Source of the DNA: Planctomycetota bacterium
GTDB taxonomy: Bacteria > Planctomycetota > B15-G4 > SIAN01
DNA: 64,000 nt
Direction: 5' to 3'
Assembly: GCA_028289345.1 (NCBI GenBank)
Contig: JANQQL010000047.1
Span: 121,454-185,453 of the forward strand
Made by a program: the position numbers and the translations under genes. Below, piece after piece: positions 56,452-64,000 of this stretch. The notes under the pieces were generated by a model. The model was not told where the DNA came from, did not search any database, and was given only the letters and a program-made list of their open reading frames with translations. Within the stretch, counting starts at the first letter, position 1, and the number at the start of each line of letters is the position of its first letter.

Positions 56452-56688
56452 TCAGCTCTCTTCCACAGGTTCGGGATTGCGGGGATCGTGAAGCACGGTC
56501 CCCTTCTTGTCCGTCACCTGTGAGTGAATGCGAAGAGCAAAGGACTTGGCTTTTTCCAGGTCCGTGAACTCTTTCTTCTCCGGCTTCTGCCCCACACGCT
56601 CGGCCCAGGAGTGGGCCTCCTCGGTCATATAGATGCCGGGGCCCAGATTCGGGACGTAGTAGATGGTGGGTTCGGGGGTGTCGCTCAC
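56452..56688 (-). CDS. Small conserved-looking protein of unknown function (78 residues)
   Basis: Short acidic soluble protein with an N-terminal PEPTIYYVPNLGPGIYMTEEA segment and a basic EKAKSFALRIHSQVTDKKG middle. No domain recognised. The GTG start at 56688 has AGGAG eight bases upstream. It immediately precedes the MoxR-like ATPase, so it may belong to that operon. Confidence 0.6.
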   Translation of the reverse strand: MSDTPEPTIYYVPNLGPGIYMTEEAHSWAERVGQKPEKKEFTDLEKAKSFALRIHSQVTDKKGTVLHDPRNPEPVEES

Positions 56689-56852
56689 TCCAGTTCTCCT
56701 TCACCGGATCCAGGGTTTCCGGAGGGAGTGTACGGAATCCCTGGGGAAAAGGGGATGATTCCGGACCCCTCTCTGCTGGCAAGAAGAACGTCGGAAATCG
56801 CCCACCTCGATCCTGGAACCGGGCTCTCCGGCCGCGAGAGAAAGGAGCCGCC

Positions 56853-57269
56853 ATGCTCTTGAAAACGATCGGGATCACTGTCGCCGCCGCCATGGCAGTC
56901 CGCGGCCTGACCGCCTGGGAAGAACCGAGTCAGCCAGCCCCGACCTGGGAAGCCTACGACCTCGCACAGATCGCCCAGCGCAGCGAGGAAACCGGCCGGA
57001 GCTACGTCGGCTTCCTGGATCGCAGCACCCTGTCCTGCGGGCTGTACCGGCTGGCTGCCGGAAGCAAGGACGGCCAGAGCCCCCACGAACAGGACGAGGT
57101 CTACCAGGTCCTCGCGGGAAAGGCGGTGCTGACCATTGGCGACCACGAGCAACCCGTCGGACCCGGTTCCGTGGTGTTCGTCGCCGCCAAAGAACCCCAC
57201 CGCTTCCACAGCATCGAGGAAGACCTGGAGGTCCTGGTGTTCTTCTCCAAGGCAGCCCCCGGAGAATGA
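56853..57269 (+). CDS. Exported cupin-domain protein
   Basis: A 138-residue single-domain cupin after a hydrophobic N-terminus (LKTIGITVAAAMAVRGL, likely signal). Cupin motif 1 reads SPHEQDEVYQVLAGKAVLTI (His and Glu metal ligands) and motif 2 PGSVVFVAAKEPHRFHS (His). Strong ribosome-binding site AAAGGAG. Activity unknown: cupins include dioxygenases, isomerases and binding proteins. It stands alone, facing repeat A5. Confidence 0.8.
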   Translation: MLLKTIGITVAAAMAVRGLTAWEEPSQPAPTWEAYDLAQIAQRSEETGRSYVGFLDRSTLSCGLYRLAAGSKDGQSPHEQDEVYQVLAGKAVLTIGDHEQPVGPGSVVFVAAKEPHRFHSIEEDLEVLVFFSKAAPGE

Positions 57270-57298
57270 GAAAGGTTTTCCCGGCGCTCCCTCTCTTT

Positions 57299-57450
57299 GC
57301 CAAGCAGACCGGTGGCGAAGGCCACGATCGAGAGGCTTTTGCATCCGGCGAGAAGTCGGACCGCAGGCGAATCCGTGGATTCGTCGAGGATTCGAGGCCG
57401 AAGTCGGAGGGGAAAAGATCCGATCGGGCGCCGAAAGACCGGCCTGCGAA
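57299..57450 (+). repeat. Palindromic repeat family A, copy A5
   Basis: Lies between the cupin and histidine kinase genes. CAAGCAGACCGG opens it, GGCGAATC pairs with GATTCGTC around CGTG (one G.T wobble), and GATCGGGCGCCGAAAGAC closes it, shared with A2. The rest of the 266-base gap holds only the leader of the histidine kinase. Confidence 0.8.
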
Positions 57451-57535
57451 TTCTCCGAAGAAGAGATAGTCCGCCTCCCTCCCGCAGCGAGCGACCGGGG
57501 TGAGGGCGGAGCCTCCGTGAACCAGGAGCCCCCGG

Positions 57536-59155
57536 TTGGGCGTCGGACTTCGCAGCCGAATCGTCATCCCGTGTGCCAGCATTGTCACCGTGACGGTGGT
57601 CACGGTGAGTGCTTTGGCTGCCTATCGCATTCAGTCCGTGCTGGTGGAAAAGTCCTATGAAACCTACCAGACCCTGACAGACCAGCTGTGCGAGTCCTCG
57701 TACCCCGCCGCCGAGCAACGCCGAGCTTCGGATCTTCCCGCCCACATTCATTCTCTGACCGAACAAGAGGAGATGCAGTGGCTGGCGATCTACGGCAGTG
57801 ACCGGCGCTGCCTGTTCTTCTGGAAAAGACCCGGCGCCCCCGAGATCTTCGAGGCCGACACCAACTGGCAGGGCATGTTCCCAGTGGATACCCAGGTGGT
57901 CGCGCGCAGCCACCCGAACATGGCCGAAACCATCGAGTTCCTCGCTCCGATTCGAATGCTGCAAAGCACGAATGAGAACGGAGGAGAAGAAAGCGCCGCT
58001 GACGTTCTGCCACGCAAGAAAGCTCGCGGCGCGGCGGTCGGCGCGGTGCGCCTAGGGATCACCGGGGAGCAAGCTCGCCAACAAGCCCGGCTGATCGCGG
58101 ACGACGTGGTTCGCACCGCGGTGTTGGTGGCGACGATCGGCATCGTCCTCACCTACTTCTTGAGTCGACGAATGGCCAAGCCTGTCTACGACTTGATTCG
58201 CCAGACCGCATCCATTGGCGCCGGAAACTTTGATGGACGGGTGCCGATTCCGCGGACCAAGGAATTCGCCAAGCTTGCCCAGGCGTTCAATCGCATGGGG
58301 GACCGACTGCGCCACTACTCGGAGCAGATCGAGAACCAGAATCAAATCCTCGAACGGCGCGTGGAGGAGCGCACCACCGAGCTCGTTCAGGCGATGGAGG
58401 AACTCAAGCGCTTGGACAAGCTGAAGGACGAGTTCCTCTCCAACGTGTCCCACGAGCTGCGAACGCCATTGACTTCCATCCGTGCGTTCGCGGAGATTCT
58501 TCAGGATTCGGACGACGATCCGGAAGCTCGGGCCGAGTTCCTCAACATCATGGTTTCGGAATGCCAGCGCCTCTCGCGCCTGATCGAAAACGTGCTGGAT
58601 CTAAGCAAGATCGAATCCGGGACATTGAACTGGAACTTCCAGGTCGTGGACATCGCCCCCGGGGTCGAGGACGTCGTCCAGGCGGCACGCGCGGTGGAAA
58701 CCGACAAACACGTCCACTTTGAAGCAGAGGAGGGCATTCCCTCCACCGGAGGCGACGAAGACCGCTTGAAGCAGGTCTGGACCAACCTCATCAACAACGC
58801 GACGAAGTTCACCGAGGGCGGGAAGCACATCTGGGTGAAGGTTCTGACCGAAGAAGACTCCATCGTCGTCGAGATCCGTGACCAGGGAATCGGGATCCGC
58901 AAGGAAGATCAGCCGGCGGTGTTCGAACGCTTCCGTCAAGTCGGAGCGGACATCATGACGGAGAAGTCCTCGGGCACGGGCCTCGGGCTGTCGATCAGCA
59001 AACAGATCGTCGAACGCCATCACGGCCGCATCGAGCTGGAAAGCGAGATCGGAGTTGGCACCACTTTCCGCGTGGTGCTCCCCATCCAGAGCGCCGAGGA
59101 ACTCGAAGCGATTCGCCCCATCCCTGCTTCGGAAGCCGCTCAACTCCTCGCCTGA
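57536..59155 (+). CDS. Membrane sensor histidine kinase
   Basis: Two-component kinase of 539 residues: TM1 (residues about 8-30), a periplasmic sensor of about 160 residues, TM2 (about 198-218, VLVATIGIVLTYFLS), a HAMP linker, a coiled coil, HisKA with phosphoacceptor His306 in SHELRTP, and a HATPase domain with N (NLINNATKF), G1 (DQGIG) and G2 (GTGLGLS) boxes. The TTG start at 57536 has AGGAG eight bases upstream. No response regulator is next to it; the nearest is the partial one beyond 63.8 kb. Stimulus unknown. Confidence 0.9.
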   Translation: MGVGLRSRIVIPCASIVTVTVVTVSALAAYRIQSVLVEKSYETYQTLTDQLCESSYPAAEQRRASDLPAHIHSLTEQEEMQWLAIYGSDRRCLFFWKRPGAPEIFEADTNWQGMFPVDTQVVARSHPNMAETIEFLAPIRMLQSTNENGGEESAADVLPRKKARGAAVGAVRLGITGEQARQQARLIADDVVRTAVLVATIGIVLTYFLSRRMAKPVYDLIRQTASIGAGNFDGRVPIPRTKEFAKLAQAFNRMGDRLRHYSEQIENQNQILERRVEERTTELVQAMEELKRLDKLKDEFLSNVSHELRTPLTSIRAFAEILQDSDDDPEARAEFLNIMVSECQRLSRLIENVLDLSKIESGTLNWNFQVVDIAPGVEDVVQAARAVETDKHVHFEAEEGIPSTGGDEDRLKQVWTNLINNATKFTEGGKHIWVKVLTEEDSIVVEIRDQGIGIRKEDQPAVFERFRQVGADIMTEKSSGTGLGLSISKQIVERHHGRIELESEIGVGTTFRVVLPIQSAEELEAIRPIPASEAAQLLA

Positions 59156-59593
59156 TCCACTCACGTCATGGGCGACCGGCGCTTTCCTTGGTCCCCCAAT
59201 GGTGCCGGACTGGCGCAGTTCCGGATCGTTTCCAGGGATGGAACACTGCGGCCGCCTGACAAGACCGGCTCAAATTGCTGAGTTCGAATCTACCCCCGCG
59301 GTCACCAATGGGGAGCGCTGCAGCGAACCCACGGCAATTCCCTGCCGACGAACCCGCTCGCTCGGTACAAAAACTGCTTACACTGATCTCCTGTTTCGCT
59401 CGCAACCCAATGGGAAACTCAGATCCTCGGACGCTCCGCATCCCACGATCGGGAGACAGACTGCCCGGACGCGTTCCCCTTTGCGGCGAAAGAACTCCCC
59501 ATGCACATCCCCCCTCCTGTCGGCCGGTCGTCCATGAAAGTCGGGGGTGAAACATCCCCTCCCCACGCCTCAGAAACTCGTGGCCTCGCGTTG
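59156..59593. other. Intergenic region after histidine kinase
   Basis: About 438 bases between the kinase stop and the matrixin-like start. The frame of the next gene is open from an ATG at 59501 but its first 31 codons lack protein character. No RNA gene, repeat copy or clear promoter seen. Confidence 0.4.
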
Positions 59594-62212
59594 ATGCGCT
59601 CTCGAGGCAGGCGAAGCCTCCTCTTCCTGGGCGGCGCCGTTCTTTGCCTTGGGTCCGCGGAGGCACAAGTGTCGCCGAGCTGTCGGACCCACGCCTTGAC
59701 CGATTTTGAAGGAAGCAGCTTCACCAGTCATACAGAAGTCTGGATGGGAGAAGCGCAAATCGGCCCGAACCACCAGGCCGCCCCGGCACATCTGACCTAC
59801 AGCTTCCCAAGAGACGGAACTCTGTGGGGCCTGCGCTCGGAACCAGTGCCGTTCAACAACTTGAACGCCACGCTCAAGGACGTGTTCGGCGAGAAGAACC
59901 TCGACCTCGGGCGCGAGTACATTCGCCAGGCCATTGCTGCTTGGGGGATCGCCACGGGGGTGACCTACACCGAAGTGGCTGATGACGGCAGTCCGATGGA
60001 CGAGGATCCGACCCGAGTGTCGACCCGTGGAGACATTCGCATCGGGGGGCTCGACTTCGACCCGTCCACCATTGCATACAACGGCTTTCCCGTCCCGGTG
60101 GGCAATGCTGAAGGCGGCGGGGACATGGTCCTCAACAGTTTCTTCTTCCAGAACGGCCAGTTCATGGCCGATCCGTTCGACTCCTATCGTTACTTCCGCA
60201 ACATCGTGGCCCACGAGCATGGACACGGCCTGGGCTACTTCCACGTTGCCCCGTGCATCGGTCATACCATGCAGCTACTTCTGATTCCGCCGGGAGACAA
60301 CCCGGTCGGGATCGACGAATGGCGCGGAGGAGGGCGCAACTACGGCGACCGGCTGGCCCCCAACCACACCCAGGCCGAAGCCACTTCCCTGCTGCAGCCG
60401 TCGGTGGTGGCAGATCTGGTTCGCTCCGATGTCGTGCTGCGCTCGTTGGCCTTGAACGGTGCCAACGGGCCGAACGGAACCAACGAAGACTGGTTCACCT
60501 TCGGCGTGCCGCGCAACTCTTCCCTGACGGTATCCGTGAGCCCCATCGGCGGTGAGTACGAAGTCGGAGATCCCGGAGAGAACTGCGCGCTGATTTGCCC
60601 GGTCAACGGATTCGCGGAAGCCGGCGGCGATTGCCTTCGCAATGCTCAGCAGGCCGGCAACCTGGCTCTCGAACTGCACGATCGAAACGGATTGGTTCAG
60701 GCGGTCGACGCCGGCGGCTTGGGCGATCCCGAAACTCTGGTGATCTCGACCGGAGGCCAATACTGGTTGCGGGTCCATGACGTCGGCCCGAACCCGGCTC
60801 AAGACTTGACGGTGCAACTCTACGACCTGGAGCTGCGCACTCCTTTCGGCAAGGCGCGGCCGTGGGCAGTTGCCGGGCTGGACAAACGAATCCCGACCCG
60901 ACAGAAGTGCCACTTCATCGGCGACCTTCTTTCGACCGCTCAAGAAGACGGGGCCACGCTGGTCCGCTACGACTGGGACTTGAACGGCGACGGCGTGTTC
61001 GAAGTTCTCGACGACCCGCGACCGGTCACTGAGTATCGCAAGATCGGAACGATCCCCGTGACGTTGCGGGTGGTCGACTCCCACGGAAGAGTCGACACGG
61101 ATACGGTCCAGGTGACGGTGCATCCCTCCCTCAGCACGTCCGATCCCGTTCTTGCACGGGACCTCAGCGATTCCACCCACGACCTGACGACCCAGCTGTA
61201 CGCAATCACCAGCGATGACGGAGACACGGGGATGACCGTGACCGCCCGCGGCGGTCCCCCCTGGCAGGTGAATCGTCTGGCCCAGACCCAGGGGTGGGGG
61301 ACACTGCGAATCTTCGGCAAGTACCTCTACGCCATGGAAGTGCTGAACGGAACGATTCGCCGCATCAAGCGAGATGGCGAGCAGATCCAGGTTTACGACT
61401 TTGGGGAAGGAAGTGAGCCCCAAGACCTTCTATTGGTGAGCAAGAACGAAGCCTTCGTTACTCGAAAGGGAAGCACTTGGTTGCACCGTCTGAACTTGAC
61501 GACCGGGGACGGCGTGGACGTGGTGGATCTTGGCCAACTCGCCGGCCAAGGCCAGGAGGCGTCGCTGCGCACCATGATCCGGGACGGCAAACGGGTGTTC
61601 ATTCAAGTGCAGCTACGCAACCTTGGCCAGAGCGCGGTGCCCCAGGGCGACGGAGGAGTTCTCGCGGTCTACGACTTGTCCGAAGAGGAGCTACTCGATG
61701 TGGACCCATTGACTCCCGGAATTCAGGGAGTCGCTCTGCAGGGGGCGCCCCCTCGTCTCAAGATGCAGATCCTGGGTCGCACTCTTTACGTCAGCACCAC
61801 GGACTCTCGTTTGGATGACCGTGGCGGAATCGAAATGGTGAACTTGGACACGCTGCAATCCGTGGGTTACGCGCTCTCCGAGGAAACCATCTCCGACCTC
61901 GGCGCATTCGTCATGACTTCGGCGGAGGGCGGCTACTTCGTGTTCCACACCGACATCGTTCCGTCCACCCATCTGAAGCCGTTCACGATCAACGGAGGCG
62001 TTCCTCCGGGTCCCGAGATCTTCTTCATGCTCGGTGACTTCGTGGACAGCCTGGCGTTCGATCCGAGCACCAAGAGGTTGTTCCTTCCGAGCGGGTTCTC
62101 CACCTTTGGGCTGACTCCGGGCGTCTACGTGTTCGACGCGACCACCGACGAAATGGTCGGTGACGGACCAATCGACACGGGAATGATGCCCCACGACGTG
62201 GTGCTCGAATAG
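59594..62212 (+). CDS. Secreted matrixin-like zinc metalloprotease with PKD-type domain
   Basis: A protein of about 872 residues. Signal peptide at the chosen ATG (LLFLGGAVLCLGSAEA). Zinc motif HEHGHGLGYFH (His207, Glu208, His211, His217) fits matrixin-type metzincins. After it come a Ca-binding or beta region, a PKD-like domain (YDWDLNGDGVFEVLDD...VTLRVVDSHG) and a C-terminal propeller-like region with repeated strands (LYVSTTDSRLDDRGG). An alternative ATG at 59501 would put 31 residues before the signal. Likely extracellular protease. Followed by a strong hairpin. Confidence 0.8.
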   Translation: MRSRGRRSLLFLGGAVLCLGSAEAQVSPSCRTHALTDFEGSSFTSHTEVWMGEAQIGPNHQAAPAHLTYSFPRDGTLWGLRSEPVPFNNLNATLKDVFGEKNLDLGREYIRQAIAAWGIATGVTYTEVADDGSPMDEDPTRVSTRGDIRIGGLDFDPSTIAYNGFPVPVGNAEGGGDMVLNSFFFQNGQFMADPFDSYRYFRNIVAHEHGHGLGYFHVAPCIGHTMQLLLIPPGDNPVGIDEWRGGGRNYGDRLAPNHTQAEATSLLQPSVVADLVRSDVVLRSLALNGANGPNGTNEDWFTFGVPRNSSLTVSVSPIGGEYEVGDPGENCALICPVNGFAEAGGDCLRNAQQAGNLALELHDRNGLVQAVDAGGLGDPETLVISTGGQYWLRVHDVGPNPAQDLTVQLYDLELRTPFGKARPWAVAGLDKRIPTRQKCHFIGDLLSTAQEDGATLVRYDWDLNGDGVFEVLDDPRPVTEYRKIGTIPVTLRVVDSHGRVDTDTVQVTVHPSLSTSDPVLARDLSDSTHDLTTQLYAITSDDGDTGMTVTARGGPPWQVNRLAQTQGWGTLRIFGKYLYAMEVLNGTIRRIKRDGEQIQVYDFGEGSEPQDLLLVSKNEAFVTRKGSTWLHRLNLTTGDGVDVVDLGQLAGQGQEASLRTMIRDGKRVFIQVQLRNLGQSAVPQGDGGVLAVYDLSEEELLDVDPLTPGIQGVALQGAPPRLKMQILGRTLYVSTTDSRLDDRGGIEMVNLDTLQSVGYALSEETISDLGAFVMTSAEGGYFVFHTDIVPSTHLKPFTINGGVPPGPEIFFMLGDFVDSLAFDPSTKRLFLPSGFSTFGLTPGVYVFDATTDEMVGDGPIDTGMMPHDVVLE

Positions 62213-62249
62213 CCGCGACACCGGCCGATCTACGAGATGCCTTTGTTTG

Positions 62250-62283
62250 CTCCCAGGGGTCGCAGCAATGCGACTCCTGGGAG
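62250..62283. terminator. 15-bp GCAA-loop hairpin between convergent genes
   Basis: CTCCCAGGGGTCGCA (62250-62264) pairs with 62269-62283 over 15 bases (one G.U) around the tetraloop GCAA. Located between the convergent matrixin-like and cheB genes, so probably a bidirectional terminator. No T-run on either strand. Confidence 0.65.
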
Positions 62284-62296
62284 CTGCCCGCCGCTC

Positions 62297-63364
62297 TTAG
62301 CGAACCAGAACTTCACCGCCGATCTTCTTGGTCGCAAAGTCCACGATCCGAGAGGCGATCTTCGACAACGGCTGGGACTCGATCACCGCCCCCTTCTTGA
62401 CCGCCGCTCGAGGCATCCCGTACACCACGCAAGTCGCTTCGTCCTGCGCGATCGTGAAAGCGCCGGAATCCCTCATCGCTTTCATGCCAGTGGAGCCGTC
62501 ATCCCCCATCCCGGTGAGCATGACTCCCAACGCATTCGCCCCCGCATGATGCGCCACGGACTGAAACAGCACTTCCACCGATGGTCGGTGGCGGCAAACT
62601 CGCGGCCCTTGATTCACTTCGACCAAGTAGCGAGCTCCTCGGCGCACGAGCTTCATGTGGTAGTCTCCCGGAGCAATCAAGACGGAGCCGGGCACCACCG
62701 CGTCTCCATGCTTCGCTTCTCGCACATCGAGCCGGCAGAGCTCGTTCAGCCGCTTGGCGAAGGTCTCCGTGAACACGGGAGGCATGTGTTGGGTGATCAA
62801 GATTCCCGGGAGGTCTCGCGGCAAGGGTTCGAGAACGGAGCGCAATGCCTCGGTCCCTCCGGTCGATGACCCGATGGCAATGACCTTGTTGGTCGTCTCG
62901 ATCATCGCACTTCGATCAACCGCAAGCGCCTTGCTCCCCGCCGCCGCTCGCCGGGGTTGAGGCTTCGTCCCCGAGGCTGCTCGAATGCAGGTGCCCAACT
63001 CTCGGCTCAGATCCCCGATCGAGAACGATCCATTCGGCTTGCACAGGACTTCGAAAGCCCCTGCCTCCAAACAGGCCAGAGCCGTCGAACTTCCCTTCTC
63101 TGTCAAGGAACTCAGAACGATCGTCGGGATTGGAAAGTGAGCCATGAGCTTGCGTAAGAACGTCAGCCCATCCATCCGCGGCATCTCGATGTCCAGAGTG
63201 ATGACGTCCGGACGATGAACGGGAATCATCTCTCGAGCGACATAAGGGTCGGGGGCCGCGGCCACGACTTGAATCCCCGACTGCTTGTTCAGATCGGTCT
63301 GCAGGAAGTTTCGAACGACCGCGGAGTCATCCACCACCAAGACCTTGACGTCTGATTCCGGCAT
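62297..63364 (-). CDS. cheB: CheB chemotaxis protein-glutamate methylesterase
   Basis: Response regulator methylesterase of 355 residues. Receiver domain: acidic pocket Asp12/Asp13, phosphoacceptor Asp58 in ITLDIEMPRMDG, Lys in CKPNGS. Linker, then the methylesterase/deamidase domain with nucleophile Ser166 in GSSTGGTEAL, His in ITQHMPP and Asp in LTGMGDDG. It removes methyl groups from receptor glutamates during adaptation. It begins 9 bases after the CheX-like gene. No receptor, CheA or CheR is in the window. Confidence 0.93.
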   Translation of the reverse strand: MPESDVKVLVVDDSAVVRNFLQTDLNKQSGIQVVAAAPDPYVAREMIPVHRPDVITLDIEMPRMDGLTFLRKLMAHFPIPTIVLSSLTEKGSSTALACLEAGAFEVLCKPNGSFSIGDLSRELGTCIRAASGTKPQPRRAAAGSKALAVDRSAMIETTNKVIAIGSSTGGTEALRSVLEPLPRDLPGILITQHMPPVFTETFAKRLNELCRLDVREAKHGDAVVPGSVLIAPGDYHMKLVRRGARYLVEVNQGPRVCRHRPSVEVLFQSVAHHAGANALGVMLTGMGDDGSTGMKAMRDSGAFTIAQDEATCVVYGMPRAAVKKGAVIESQPLSKIASRIVDFATKKIGGEVLVR

Positions 63365-63373
63365 CGATTCTCT

Positions 63374-63850
63374 CTAGGAAGCTCGGGGTCTCTGCAATAC
63401 GTCGATGCGCAAGGAGCCCCCATCCGATTCGAAGAAACAGCTGGTTCGCTGGGGCCATTCCGCGGCATTCGGCGCTTGCTCGGAAGACTCCGGAAGACCA
63501 AGTTTGATGTCGTCGTCGTCTTCCGCGCCCATCGCCCAGATCACCTGCCCACCGACAACGTTGGCAATCTCGCAAAGAGCCGACCCTCCATCCCGCTGGA
63601 CATCGGCGTCGGTCACTTCCTCTTCGTCCGCGCCAGACAGGCTGGCAACCAACTCCCGCTGGAAGTTCGGGCACGCGCTAATGCACACCGCCCCTTCGTC
63701 CGTGCTGCTTTCGAAAGGGATCTTGGCGAATCGGTTCAGTGAGTCTGCGTCGAGCTCCTCCTCCTCGCATTGCATGAGCATGAGGAACATCATCTGACTC
63801 AGGCCGTCCTCGACCAAGTCCCCGAGTTCCGCATCGACCAGTGATTTCAT
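63374..63850 (-). CDS. CheX/CheC-like chemotaxis phosphatase-fold protein
   Basis: Acidic protein of 158 residues that resembles the CheX/CheC/FliY phosphatase fold: a NVVGGQVIWAM-type helix with the paired N/E region GSALCEIANVVGG, where the family's conserved E-x2-N pair is seen (CEIAN). Such proteins dephosphorylate CheY-P. The ATG overlaps the upstream regulator stop (ATGA). Only one E-x2-N motif is visible, favouring CheX. Confidence 0.68.
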   Translation of the reverse strand: MKSLVDAELGDLVEDGLSQMMFLMLMQCEEEELDADSLNRFAKIPFESSTDEGAVCISACPNFQRELVASLSGADEEEVTDADVQRDGGSALCEIANVVGGQVIWAMGAEDDDDIKLGLPESSEQAPNAAEWPQRTSCFFESDGGSLRIDVLQRPRAS

Positions 63851-64000
63851 GACACCACTCCGAGTTTCTCTGCCACAAGATCTCTGAGCTGCTCGGGCTC
63901 GAATGGTTTGCGCAGATAACCTTGGACGCCATCCAAACACTGCAGAAGTGAAAGACGGCGCCGATTCGTTTCGGTGGTCACCAAGACGACGTTCATCTGG
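63847..64000 (-). CDS. Response regulator receiver domain (N-terminal part outside window)
   Basis: C-terminal end of a CheY-like receiver, with MNVVLVTTETNRRRLSLLQ and the late YLRKPFEPEQLRDLV Lys-Pro signature of receivers. Stop overlaps the CheX-like start. The N-terminus lies beyond the window edge, so length, possible output domain and role are open, though a stand-alone CheY fits the operon RR-CheX-CheB. Confidence 0.7.
   Translation of the reverse strand, partial: QMNVVLVTTETNRRRLSLLQCLDGVQGYLRKPFEPEQLRDLVAEKLGVVS

Noticed and set aside
59270..59320. tRNA T-loop-like GTTCGAATC followed by bases ending CACCA
   Set aside because: Stem pairing fails at two of four positions and no 5' half exists upstream.

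Overview
The window is GC-rich, densely coded DNA from a Gram-negative-type bacterium. Secreted metalloproteases, an FG-GAP repeat protein, an exosortase H pair, a b558-type succinate dehydrogenase and many GTG/TTG starts fit a free-living planctomycete-like or other little-cultured lineage. Nothing here fixes the phylum. There are no rRNA genes, complete tRNAs, CRISPR arrays, integrases or transposases.

Layout. 1-7.1 kb: an ApaH-like phosphatase (cut by the window edge), an FHA membrane protein, and a minus-strand polysaccharide block of three GT4-type glycosyltransferases and a Wzx-like flippase. 7.2-17.1 kb: thymidylate kinase, a secreted FG-GAP protein, an SGNH-like protein with an odd tail, a secreted M1 peptidase with HEAT repeats, the exosortase H pair and a tandem TlpA-like thioredoxin. 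17.5-28.9 kb: RecQ, a DUF547 protein, an alpha/beta hydrolase, RsgA, a reprolysin-like metalloprotease, a coupled DUF1294/DUF455/ATP-grasp operon, Fpg and a BtuF-like protein. 29.1-32.4 kb: sdhCAB. 32.7-37.8 kb: a serine hydrolase, an AhpD-like enzyme with an in-frame UGA, and an aminotransferase/ornithine-cyclodeaminase-like pair. 37.9-53.6 kb: a five-gene, 16-kb operon of giant uncharacterised proteins headed by a subtilisin-like protease, with a MoxR/VWA pair just upstream on the same strand. 56.8-64 kb: a cupin, a histidine kinase, a matrixin-like protease and a RR-CheX-CheB chemotaxis operon.

Three things stand out. First, the gene at 35195-35731 looks like a selenoprotein: its CxxC redox motif reads Cys-Val-His-UGA, family sequence continues in frame for 93 codons, and a SECIS-like stem-loop follows the UGA. 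Second, two families of long imperfect palindromes (here A, about 115-150 bp, five copies; B, about 200 bp, two full and two partial copies) lie between genes. They often touch or supply TAG stop codons and are twice found side by side. A hairpin in family A shows compensatory base changes. Third, the giant operon is a tightly coupled set of five proteins, four of them 629-1626 residues long with no function I can assign.

Limits: all names rest on motif reading by eye. Start sites were chosen from ribosome-binding sites, overlaps and signal peptides. Repeat borders are approximate.
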